From: Leucocoprinus leucothites
Taxonomy: Eukaryota; Basidiomycota; Agaricomycetes; Agaricales; Agaricaceae
Length of the DNA stretch: 64,000 nucleotides
Assembly (NCBI GenBank): GCA_013368445.1
Contig: JAACJO010000006.1
Span: 868,001-932,000 of the forward strand
Reading direction: 5' to 3'
Positions within the stretch are counted from its first letter, which is position 1. Each line of letters opens with the position of its first letter. The position numbers and the translations under genes are program-made. Positions 49,603-60,190 of the stretch are shown piece after piece. The notes below the pieces were generated by a model. That model searched no databases and was not told where the DNA came from. It saw only the letters and a list, made by a program, of their open reading frames with translations.

Positions 49603-49719
49603 GGTCAGGTATGGCGACCGTGGGAATATTCCACCTCTATCAAGAGTCGAAATGGATCAAAGCCTCCACAGGCGCCTCTGAGATACCACCCAGTAACAGC
49701 CTTTCCTCTTGACCACCAC
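49603..49719. promoter_or_regulatory. 117-bp bidirectional promoter between COG3 and an F-box gene
   Basis: The two start codons, pointing away from each other, are only 117 bases apart, so both genes must share this stretch for initiation or overlap in their leaders. Confidence 0.5.
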
Positions 49720-51023
49720 ATGGTCGAATTGCCACCGGAAATCCTTGAGCACATATTCACTTCCATCCAAGAAAATCGCTCCCAGAACTATAGAGACTGC
49801 TCCCTCGTGTGTTCGCGATGGCGAAGCCCCGCCCAGCGTGAGCTCTTCGGAATCGCCGCATTCACCATCACAAGATTGGACCTTGTCATATCTTCACTCG
49901 ATTCATTCACCTATACCACTCTAGTCGAAGACACATACCTTTGCTCACTGATATCCTCCGTTCCTATCCTCCGCATATCCCTCTTTGGCTCATCGAACTT
50001 TGACCCAAAGTTTCCTGAATTCCTCCAGCTCTTCAGTCAAGTGAAAAAGCTATCCCTTTCACACGATACGAAGCGCCTTCTCTTCGACGAATGCCAATTT
50101 CATAGCATAAAATCCTCCTTCATTCACCTAATCAGTTTACCGACATTAACCAGCATCTCCGGCCATGCTCATGGCCTTCCTGCTTGGCTTCTTCCAGCTT
50201 GTACCCACCTTAAGGAATTGAAGTGGACAGATATCCCTTCTCAGCGTCGATATCTGCGACGTCACCCTCTCCATGATGAGGGGTACTTCTCCGGTGGCTT
50301 AACGACCATGCATCTAGAAGGATCCGGAGCGAAGATTGTCTCGTTCATTGCTTGGCTACACAAAAATGCCGAAAGCATGTCTGCATCCCAGGTCAAAAAT
50401 GTAACGCTTTGTTTTCGGTCAAACCCTCTTAGCTGGAGCTACCCGTTCTCTTTACTTTGTAATGTGACGAATCTTACCTTGAGGTTCAATCAATGTGAGC
50501 ATCTGGTAATACCACATCCCCAAGCCAAGTTTATTGATTCCGATTACGCGCAGCGTTCGGAAATGACTTCGAATACGACCCAAAGCGACTCACGAACCTC
50601 GAGTCCCTCAGGCTAGGAACCTGGCTGGAAACAGCTGAATCCACAGATCCATATAAAGCCATGGCCCGGGTTTTTTCCTGGCTACGAACCTTCGCCACCT
50701 TCCCCTTACTCGAGCTACAAACTATCCAGATACAGGTCTTTTACAACCCTCAAGACAAATGGGATCATTCTCCATTGCTGTTGCAGGCAGCTAATTTGAT
50801 TTTGGAACGCTCTACGGTCATGACTCACATCGACAACCATTTCCCTCAACTTGCGTCCTTCTCCGTCTATGCCCCTTGGCTAAAATCTCGCCATGCAGGC
50901 AAGGTCTTTGCTGTTCCACAGAATGTACTACCGGGGGCAATTTTCCAGTGTGGACAGCGACCACCTGGCGTCGAGGTCGCGAGTAAAACCTTTGGTGACC
51001 GCGGGTCCTTGTGGCCCCAATGA
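49720..51023 (+). CDS. F-box protein, paralogue of the gene at 25299-26679 (414 aa, 2 exons)
   Basis: Exons 49720-50494 and 50554-51023 join in phase across a 59-nt intron with a GTGAGC donor and CGCAG acceptor. The start MVELPPEILEHIFTSI leads directly into the F-box, followed by YRDCSLVCSRWRSPAQRELF, as in the gene at 26679. Leucine-rich segments follow (VKKLSLSHDTKRLLF, LTNLESLRLGTWL, PLLELQTIQIQVF). The protein should link SKP1/cullin to a substrate for ubiquitination; the substrate is unknown. The intron interrupts the paralogue at the equivalent point, before the NLESLRL-like strand, which supports both models and common descent. Without splicing the frame ends early at 50616. Confidence 0.87.
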
Positions 51024-51228
51024 TTTCTGTAGCTATAGAATGATCCTTCAGGTTCTTGATCCTCCTTTTTCCTTCTTCATATCCGGGTTTTTGTGTGGTA
51101 TCCCTGCGAATCCCGTCCCCCGCTGTACCAGTATTTTCCCTCTATTATTCGTAAACGTATTATATGTATTTGGGATCGTGTAACCTTGGTTGTACTATAC
51201 TGTAAAGCAGTTATCTCTTCTACAGAAC

Positions 51229-52246
51229 CTACGAGCCCTTCGCAAAGCTGTAAAATTTCATCATCAGCTGACCTTCTTACCCCCGATGTTCCTCTATCAT
51301 TTCTACACTCACCGTTTAAGTCCAGCAGCGTCCCCATTGAACACATCCTGATCACCAGGTCCACTCGATCCCGATTGCGCATACTGCCAAAAAGTGGTAA
51401 ACCTACAAAAAGAAATCAGGCATCCGAGAGAAACTCCACTCGCACATACACTTACTTGTAACCAGCAGGTAACGCCCCAACACTCGATCCCCACCTCGCA
51501 ATCCACAACGGATTATTATCCTGAAACCCACTAGCATTCCCAGTACACGTCGTCCAATAATCAGTGGTAGTATAAATAACAGGGTATCGACCGGTTTTCG
51601 AGTGATAAGTGTTGGAAAAGTCTTTGATCCAGGCTACCATTGCGGAGTGGCTGAGACCGTAGCATCTGGATCCGTGTGGATTATCTAGAGTACAATTTCA
51701 ACGCGATAGTGAGTGGTTGTGTCCCAAGCCTGATGGTTGAAACGAAAAGAAACGAACATACATTCAATATCCAGAGCGCCTGGAAGAGTGATACCGTCTG
51801 CACTCCAACCCCCACCGTGGGCGATAAAGTAGTTGGCTTGGGAAGCACCAGAGGAGACGTCTGGACGGGCAAAGTGGTATGAACCGCGAATGATGCCGGA
51901 TTTGGTTGCCCCTCTGAATGGATCAAAATATTCCGTTCTTGAATTTTGCAGGCACGATAAACACCTCGTTGAACACTTACGAATATTGCATATTGAATGC
52001 TGGATTTTTGTAACCTACAAAACGCGAGGCGATCAACTTCTCTCTCAGAGCTTTTAATCAGAATAACTGGTAATAGCACGCACTAGTTCCCTCAGTCGCC
52101 TTAATGTAAGCGAACTGAACGCCATTAGACTTCACCTTCCCCCAGCTGAAGGAATCCTGGTAGCTCGAGACATCGATACCCTTCGGACCAGAGACAGCAG
52201 AAACGACAGTAGGGAGAACGAGAGCGAGGGTTGCGAGAAGCTTCAT
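51229..52246 (-). CDS. secreted GH25 lysozyme, copy C (228 aa)
   Basis: Exons 52246-52084, 52013-51980, 51913-51762, 51684-51456, 51402-51313 and 51247-51229 join in phase. Signal peptide MKLLATLALVLPTVVSA, then GIDVSSYQ (Asp25), LDIEYNPHG (Asp114, Glu116), IYTTTDYW and TTFWQYAQSG: all catalytic landmarks of GH25 muramidases are kept. The middle exons (34, 152, 229 nt) equal those of copies A and B, yet the protein is clearly more diverged (KYGS-like changes such as RWGSSVGALPAGYK), so this duplication is older. The frame appears to stop at TGA after exon 5, but the same bases give a GTGAGT donor. A 65-nt intron then leads to a 19-nt exon coding FAKGS. It lies 3' to 3' with the F-box gene. 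Confidence 0.93.
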
Positions 52247-52340
52247 GGTCGGGACTCGCAACAGAGTCAGATGATAATACTGCGAGAGAGCTGAGATCGG
52301 GTACGAGAAGGATTTGGAAATTTACAGCAGAGGCGCTGAT

Positions 52341-52350
52341 CCTTTTATAC
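52341..52350 (-). promoter_or_regulatory. TATA box of GH25 copy C
   Basis: GTATAAAAGG on the minus strand, about 95 bases upstream of the ATG at 52246. Confidence 0.6.
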
Positions 52351-53223
52351 CCCTGAAGAGACGGCTTTGATCCATTTGAAGCACAAGATATCAAACATAT
52401 CATCAAATTGACATGTGGGCTTTGGGATACATTATTCCGGATTTGATTGTGCGTTGCCAGTGGTGTTGACCAGCTCATCGAGGATGGTATCGCCCAAGTC
52501 TAATACTTAAGTATAACAGGTCAGTGCGTTATCCCAGCACAAGAGCTTGGTCGAGGAGCCTGTGGTTCTGAGCATTCTATGTAGTGCCCCTTCGCTGGAA
52601 TAATGTGAGTGATAATCATCTAGTATCTGGATACTTGACACCCTATGACACTGACAGACAGATGATGCAGATGGGTTCATGGGCCCATGGCCTTGTACTT
52701 GACATGAGTTGTAAATGATCTTTCGGAAAAGCATTACTACGGTGGTCAAGGGAGAGACCTGTGCAAAAGTAGGCCACATGATTTGCCAATACCCAGTCAG
52801 GGTCAATACTAATGAGAAGGAACGTGGGAGGCCGATGGCGGCCTATTGCAACCAGGCCCCACCTCCCAGAACCTCCCATCTTACCACGACTTGAACAAGC
52901 AATGCAATAATTACATCGCCACTGATTCTTCCCTGTCGCTTTTGAGGTTCCTCGAAGGAGGTGCCTTCTCCATGTTCCAATGGAGGAAAATCGTCTTTGA
53001 ATTATTTTGAGCTTTAGGATTGTCGCTGCCGCGGTGGCTCTCAAAACTGCCTTCTAGCATCTATCAGCGAGACATTCTGGCCAAGGGGCCAAGGATTCTT
53101 CCAGTTCCAATTTTATTTCCTAATTTTTGCGGATATTTCCGACCCGTCGTGGCCAATGGAAGTTCCTTGCACATGAGCCCAACAGCTTTTATTTATCTCA
53201 CTACCCATATCCTGACCACTACT
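52351..53223. other. divergent intergenic region
   Basis: About 870 bases between the ATGs of GH25 copy C and the NACHT gene, so it holds both promoters. The NACHT frame stays open upstream to 53020, but the sequence there lacks family resemblance. Confidence 0.4.
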
Positions 53224-55397
53224 ATGTCCATCCTCAATGAAGCTCATGATTTTGTAGTCGAAAGTTTCATTGGCATTCAGAATAATTACCAGTATGGCCA
53301 GACGGGTGAGCGGTTCCTCGTTATTGCATGCGATGGAGCTGATGAGCAGCAAGGCATCGATGTCCTCCGCGAAGCCTCCTATCTAGGAGCAGCTGTTGAC
53401 TCTAGGGAACAAGCTCATCGTCGCTGTTTCCCTGGTACTCGAGAGCAGTATATAGTCGATATCACCAGCTGGGCCATGTCCGACGTTGATAAAACCTTGT
53501 CAATGTATTGGATGAGGGGTCCTGCCGGTGTTGGGAAATCTTCAATCGCTCGCACTTGTGCAGAGAAACTCAAGAGTTACGGGCAACTTGGTGCCGCATT
53601 CTTCTTTAGCATCGGGAAACACGACGACGCCACGCGCCTAATCCCTACTCTCGCATATCAGCTTTCAACGGCTTTTTCCGATTATCGTGCTATTATCAAT
53701 GCCAAGGTCTATAACGACAAGACACTCGTCGAGAAGACACTGGCTTCACAATTTAATTCGCTCATAATTGAGCCTTTTCAGGAGCTAAAGAAGCAGGGGA
53801 GATGTGTCCGAAGAACTAGTATCATAATCGATGGCTTGGACGAGTGTGCGGACAGGGAATCGCAAGTAGAGATTATCAGGATCATTGCCTCTTCGATTCG
53901 CGTCGGGTCCACGCCATTCCGCTGGGCTGTTTTTAGCCGGGAAGAGCCGTATATTGTTTCCACGTTTACGTCCCCCAGCGTATCCTCTCATTGTTATTCA
54001 GTATATCTTCCCATATCTCGCAAAGCCGACGAGGAGATTGAACTCTACCTTCGTGGAGGATTTGCAAACATCCTTCAACGCCGAAATCTCCTCTATATGT
54101 CTTTTTCATGGCCGACTCCTGAGCATATTAAAACGCTCGTAGATGCCGCCGCAGGCTTATTTGCTCACCCTGCAACCGTTCTTCGCTATGTCGACCATCA
54201 TTCTTATTCGGGCTTTAAGGAAGCACTAGATGTTGTCCTTATCTCCATATCGAAACCTGGCACCCAACCTGGTTCTCCGTATACTGAGTTGGATGCGTTA
54301 TATACCCTCATACTGCAGCGTATTCCCGAGGACACTCTCCTTCCTGTGCAACTTTTTCTTTCTTATCTGGTCCTCGACAAGTTTAACGGCAGAAGTTGGC
54401 GTATAGGTGTTCTGTGTAACTCACTCGGTATCTCGGAGACAATCTTCCAGAGCATATACCACCATCTGGGAGCTGTCATCACATTTCAGCCATCACAGCC
54501 TGCACTTGATGAAGTTACTCTTGACCTTGTTCACCCCTGTTACGGCCCGGACACATTTAAACCTGATCCCTCGCTCGAAAACCAGCTTTTCGGTGTCCTT
54601 GGCACCGTCAATTTTCACCACAAATCATTCTATGACTTTCTCATCAATCCTGCTCGCTCGCATGGTTTCTGTGTCTCTACATTGGCCGCACGGGAGAAAC
54701 TACTCAGCCGCTTTGTTCAACAACAGCTCCATTACTCGTCGAGTTATACCATCCACAGCCTAAGTATGTCTCCTTTTCTACGCTGACAAACAGAATGCTT
54801 ACTGGGATATCCCAGGACTTATTTTGGCATCGGGTGTAGCCAACTCATCCTCCTCACTCTCTTGGCCTCGAGGGAGCGAGTTTGTTGACTCATTCCTCAA
54901 ATTTCATACTTTTCGCAATGTCTCACTCTATTTATCTCATGACCATCCGAGATTTAGGCATTTCTTGGAGGGTGTTCCGTTAAATTCATTGAAAAAGCTG
55001 GCGGATCTTGATTATCGGAAGAGTTTGGTTGCCGGGTTACTGCAGTGGCGGTATCTCAGCTGGTCAAATCCTTTGGTCGTTGGTCACGTGGGGACAGCCC
55101 AGGTACTACCGCACACTGCATTTGGGTGCCTCGACGAAAAGAAATTCGTCACATTCGAGCCAGCAGTGTTTCTGGCCGTAAGTCCCCAATTTGTTCTAGA
55201 TATTTTTCGAGAGCCTGATTAGTTTGTAGATGGTCGAAAAGCTCGAAGAAGCTGGAGTTATCAGGGCATACCATCCCCAGTTGGGCTCAAGTCATCTTGC
55301 CTCTTTCTTCCAGGTCTTTTCTCGCTACCGGTGGAAATATTCCGGCAAGTGCTGGGGCCAATATAAACTTGGTCACGCCGAAAGGTCTGTAATTTAG
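53224..55397 (+). CDS. NACHT-domain STAND NTPase, NLR-like (689 aa, 3 exons)
   Basis: Exons 53224-54763, 54816-55177 and 55230-55397 join in phase. The start MSILNEAHDFVVESFIG opens the usual N-terminal lead of Agaricomycete NACHT proteins, with GIDVLREASYLGAAVDSREQ and CFPGTRE before the NTPase. Walker A is GPAGVGKSS (residues 99-107), Walker B IIIDGLDEC (200-208), followed by sensor-like FRWAVFSREEPYI and the winged-helix region with LDALYTLILQRIPE and FHHKSFYDFLINPARS. STAND NTPases of this kind act as signal switches; fungal members control heterokaryon incompatibility and probably responses to other organisms. No WD40, ankyrin or TPR repeats follow, so the sensor part is short or absent. 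A longer in-frame extension to 53020 exists but looks unrelated. Confidence 0.88.
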
Positions 55398-55628
55398 TAT
55401 TGGGAATTTGATACCGCGCAGCAGTATTTCCACGAATTTCGGACCCTGAACTACGCAGAAGCCATAAAAATCTACAGAACAGAAAAGTTTAGGATGTGAA
55501 ATGAGGGATGGCTAGCACCGTCTCATGTTCCTGTTTGAGTCTGCATGTATGTATATACATATTACTCAAAATATCACGAACGCATGCGTTACTTTCGATG
55601 CCCCAAAAATATACCTCCTTATCCTTAC

Positions 55629-57865
55629 TTACAGAACCCTCCTTCTGAACCTCACCCTGGCATTAGTGGGTATTATCGTCACACCAGAGTTCCATCGTGC
55701 CAAAATTTCCTCCTGTTTCTTCACACTTAAGCCTAGCACATCAGTTGGGAGAAGAATCTCGTAGCGGCGCACAATGCTAGCGATGATACAGAGACCTTCT
55801 GTTATCGCAAAGCGCTGGCCGATGCAGCTTCTTGGACCACCAGAGAAAGCAAGGACTGTGGAGAGAAACACCTGCAGTGAGATTGTGTCGCAAAAGTGAT
55901 ACTCGGAACGGAGAACCCACAAGCGTCACGTGGCCACTTGTAGGTGTCTGTGTCGACAAATCGTTCAGGTTTGAATTCATCGACATCATCCCCCCAATGA
56001 ATCGCTGATCGGATTGTTACATTGGTATTGTGTTTCAGAAAGGAAGGGACTCACGATTCATATGCATCCCGAGTATATCTAGGACACACATTCCGCCTTT
56101 CTGGATTGGAACGCTAACCTCCTCGATATCTGAAATCCGCCCGTCTGGTGAAGTCGAAAACCGTCGTGTTTTGAGCACTGTATCCTTTTGTGCCAGTTTC
56201 CCAAGGCGAACTACTGGTGGGCAAAGTCGGAGTGTCTCATGGAAAACTGCAGACGTGAATTCCTATCGACACATTTCAGCGGAAGTCACTTCGTCAGGTA
56301 AGGTAGTGATACGTACGAGTTGGGGTACCTGGTCTTTATATGCCTAACGGAGAGGAGTCAGAATCTGAGGGTTGGAGCGAGAAGGAGGTCACCGACATTG
56401 GAGGGAACCACGGTAGGGACACCGTTTGGGTAGATTTTGAGGGACTCTTCGAAAACCCTCTGTTGATACTCTGGGTGGAGAGCCAGATAGACGAACACGA
56501 AGCAAAGAGTATGTGCCGTCGTTTCTTGAGTTCGACGTCAGTAAATAATATTCCTTTCCGGGTAGTGTTCGCTTACCATGACCAGCCAAAAAGAACACCT
56601 AAGACGTTTTGAGCATCATCAAAATTTTAATTCGATAAATGCAGGAACTCACAAACATGTTCGAAAACAATTCTTCATCTGTGAAGCTTCTATGACCATC
56701 CTCATCACCTTTCTCAAAGGACATATTGGCAGCGACCAAGTTTCTCAGCAGCGCTGCACCTTGAGCTTCCTCCACTTCCTTCTGACGACCGAGTCCAAAC
56801 CTGTCCCTAGCCAGTGATACAACCTCCATCATATGGGCTTGTAGATCGTCAAACGCGTCCCTTGCTTTGAGTAAAAACGGCCCCAGAATAGGTATGTACA
56901 CGCCCCTCTCCACTACCGCGTTCCAAATGGGTCTAGGTGTCAGGATTCGAGGGATGAGCTGGTCACAAGCGTTCGTAATTGCTGGACTGAGATGGACTCT
57001 GTGGCCTGGAGGTGGAGTACTGTTGCTTTCTCCGGTCCAAGCAGAACGCCGTCCGAATCCTGCAGCGGCAATGACAAGAAGAGCGGCGCGTGTCAAGTCA
57101 CGAAGGAGATCGACGTCCGTAATCGGGTCGGTAGGAGCAGCAGCTTTATCAATCTCGGAAAACCATTCGTGAACTATACGGAGCGTCTCTCGCCAAACGA
57201 ACGCGTTATTAGCTTCGTTAAAAGCAGTTTTCGCTATGGCACGGTGCCTTTTCCACTCTGAACCTTCGAGGCCAATCATGTTAGGGCCATAGATATTGAG
57301 AGTCTCGTACTAGTAAACATCCTAATGAGCATATAGTCGTTGTAACAAGACAAAATTACATACGGCTTCCACGTCTTTGGTATATGTAAACCTATCAGAA
57401 CAAACTGCTTTGACTGCATCAGCATCTGCGAGCCAGTATGTGGGCATGGCATCCCAGAATGTCGTTGAGATAAGGCATGAGCTCCCGTATTTCTTATACA
57501 CTACACCGTACGTCAGTAAGTCAAATAAGCGATAGGTAACTACATACGCGAGAATCTCGCCCAAAAGTGAGCAATTTGCCCTTGGAATGGATAGAATGGT
57601 CCAAGCACGAGAGAGAGGGTTCGGAAGGGATTGAGCAGAGTCAACGCGCCACCTGGCGGGCATGAGCTATCGTTAAAATGGTATCATGAGGAATTTACAA
57701 AGGGCGAGGATGTTGGTGTACAAACGGCACGTACGAGAGGCCGTTAGCAACTCTTTTCGCTGTGATCCACTTTTGCAGAAGAAGTTGGAGAGTCCATGTG
57801 AAGGCCGCTGCACCTAACAATTGGGGAACTGATAGGTGCAGTTTTTGTGTAGCCGTCGAAACCAT
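55629..57865 (-). CDS. cytochrome P450 monooxygenase, second copy type
   Basis: ATG 57865 (MVSTATQKLHLS) starts a membrane anchor (LLGAAAFTWTLQLLLQKW); the longer frame upstream begins with GTG. The largest exon (MIGLEGSEWKRHRAIAKTAF through LVAANMSFEKGDEDGHRSF) holds the C-helix WxxxR. The I-helix FFLAGHETTAHTL is assembled from two small exons and is canonical (AGHETT). It is followed by HETLRLCPPVVRLGK (K-helix ExxR), FKPERFVDTDTY and the haem loop FSGGPRSCIGQRF. It ends at 55629. The enzyme is not closely related to the P450 at 43173: it resembles the CYP4/CYP52-like fungal group, which often acts on fatty acids or terpenoids. The substrate cannot be told. It lies tail-to-tail with the NACHT gene, 231 bases apart. 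Confidence 0.87.
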
Positions 57866-59740
57866 CACGTTGTCTGATAGGTCCACAAACTAGGGCAAAT
57901 GAGAGGGAGTGGAAGGTTTTTCCAAGTGACGGCTGAAGTATGCGGAAAGTTCACAAGTACTGTTGGCAGGCGCAGCAGTCAATTGGGTCTGTAATTGCAG
58001 CTGGATGACCAGGGGGGGCTACTCACGCGGAGGTTGTCAGGAGCAAGGCTCCAAAATGGGAGAACTTCGGCACGAGGTGATAACCGCATTTGAATTGAGC
58101 TGTGGCTCCCGAACGTAAGGGTCAACCTTTGACATGGGAATTATTCGAAAAGTGGGCGGTGGCAGGCTTATGATTTTTGGGCTACGGGAAGTGAATCTTT
58201 TCTGAAGTAGTAGGCTTGAAAGCCGCTGCTCTTGAAGCTTGAAGGCCGAGGCTAGAATAAATCAGAGTTCTACAGAGGAGGCACCCACATGCGCGGAAGG
58301 TTCGAACCTCTTGGAGAAAAGCGAATCTCATTGGAGTTCGAGCATAAAGTCTTTGATTCTGTCATCTTGACGGAAGATGCCGTTGATGATCGATGATCAA
58401 TATCAAATGTTAATCCTTTGAAAGTCACTTCGGGCAAAACCTGGTGATTCGCTGGTTCTGACTCCCGCACTCCCTACGTTGCATCCAAAGAGGCGTATCC
58501 AAATATATCAAATTCTCATATCCATATCCCACCAAATTCAACAATAACGGTGTCCACAATCAACCCTTCTGGCATGTCCAAAAGACAATGAAAGCTACTC
58601 GAACACTCCTACATAGCTTGTCCGTAGTGGCGAATTCGAGATCCAGATACCTCAAGTAAAGATATCGATCCCTTGCCCTTTCCGAGTCCCTACCTACCAC
58701 AGGTGGTATCTCATTCCGTACTTCCGGCTCTTGGTTCGATTGGTGCTTTGCAACTCCCATAATAATAATAATATCGACACTGGGTTAAAGGGAGGACGAC
58801 CCCATGGGAATTTAAGATAACATCACCTGGCTCTGAGTGCGAGGTAGTCGAAGCCATCAAGCAAACTGCTGTTCTGTGAACGTGGTTGAGAGCATCGACT
58901 AGTGCAGAGTTTCGGGCCTGCTTGTGGTCCAGGCTTTTATTTCCAGCATCAAATCTTGAACGATTCTGTTGGACTAGTACAACTCTACGAATGATTCGTA
59001 TCATGCTCTGAATGCCGGACCGTCTGGAGCGAAGCTATGCAACAACATGAAAGTTAACATTGAAATCATCAGTCGAAGGAATAGAACGACAATGGCCATA
59101 CCACTCAGAAAAAGGAGACAATGGACATTTGACATCATATAGCAGTGGTAGTGTTATTGAGAGATCAAACTGGACCCACTTAAAAAGTTGGCTCGATGCC
59201 ATCAGTAATCACTGATATCTGACCGTGGCTTGAGGGTCCACGATCATATTTCGGAAAATTCGGCCAAATCTTGAGCCAAGTATTATGATATGACACATAC
59301 AAATTGACCAACAGTCGAAGAGCAGTCAATTGGATTGTCCAGGCTGGAAAGGCCTTATGAAATCGAGCCCAGCAACGTGCACCAGAGGGTCCATTCCACC
59401 GCGTCCCTTATACTATATAGAGTTGGGTAATTATCTGTATACCTCACAAGCTTTTTGCCCATTGCCTAAGCTTGTGGCTCAGCTCGTTTGTAGTGGATAT
59501 GTCCATCCACTTTATTCCTTTGTGCTGGGACGCGGTGTCGTAGGCTTGTCTCGTAGTTATCCGGTAGTTATTATTGAATCTACGTCGAAGTGCCAGCTTC
59601 ACCCGTATAGTATACACAATAACCCGTGCCGGCATGAGAGATGTTCTCCAGCGTGATGATATCTAGTATAAGGAGGATGTTTAGGCGACCGATGCTTTCA
59701 CGGGAAGCTACTAGACGATACTCACATTTTTTATTATCTA
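57866..59740. other. intergenic, no gene seen
   Basis: About 1.9 kb. A perfect 10-bp palindrome GGTTCGAACC sits at 58299-58308. The frames present are short (up to 108 codons) and without motif. Confidence 0.4.
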
Positions 59741-60190
59741 CTAGTTGCTAAAGGCACGCAATCCATCTGCCTTTCGAATCTGTAGAGTATCTAGTGTTGC
59801 TTGTAATTGCAGCACACTGATTCTCAGAGCCTCATTTTCTTCTCGTAGTAACTTCTCCGACTCAAATCTCATCGCCCTTTCTCTCTGCACTTGTTCTCTT
59901 TCTCTTTGCACCTGTCTTTCCAACTCCGCCTTGATTTGACCCAGCGCTTCTCGTTCTTGCTGGATGTCACGATAAATCTTTTCCCGTTCCGAGGAATAAT
60001 GTTGATACATCAAGTCACGCTCGCGAGAGATTCGATCTTCGAGTTCTCTTGAGAAAAGCTGGACTAATTCATCGGCTGCGGAATGAATAGTTCTCCAAGG
60101 TGATTCAATGTGCTGGTGTGTGTCAGGTTCAGGGTGAATGAGTGGCGGTGGCGGCAGAGTTGTGAAGGTCATGGCTTGAGTCTGAAACAT
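59741..60190 (-). CDS. short coiled-coil protein, paralogue of the C-terminus of the 62212 gene (149 aa)
   Basis: A single uninterrupted frame from ATG 60190 (MFQTQAMTFTTL) to 59741; upstream the frame lacks an ATG. After a short Pro-rich lead comes a continuous charged helix: TIHSAADELVQLFSREL, then alternating Arg/Glu-rich heptads (QREREALGQIKAELERQ, QREREQVQRERAM), ending REENEALRISVLQLQATLDTL. This matches the last 105 or so residues of the 62212 protein segment by segment, including the IHxAxDExxQLFS entry motif. Coiled coils of this sort mediate dimerisation. No DNA-binding basic region is evident. It is probably a partial duplicate that kept only the dimerisation part and might compete with the longer protein, which is inference. 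Confidence 0.7.
   Translation of the reverse strand: MFQTQAMTFTTLPPPPLIHPEPDTHQHIESPWRTIHSAADELVQLFSRELEDRISRERDLMYQHYSSEREKIYRDIQQEREALGQIKAELERQVQREREQVQRERAMRFESEKLLREENEALRISVLQLQATLDTLQIRKADGLRAFSN

Noticed and set aside
58299..58308. GGTTCGAACC as a tRNA T-loop
   Set aside because: No acceptor stem, D arm or anticodon arm can be drawn on either strand; it is only a palindrome.
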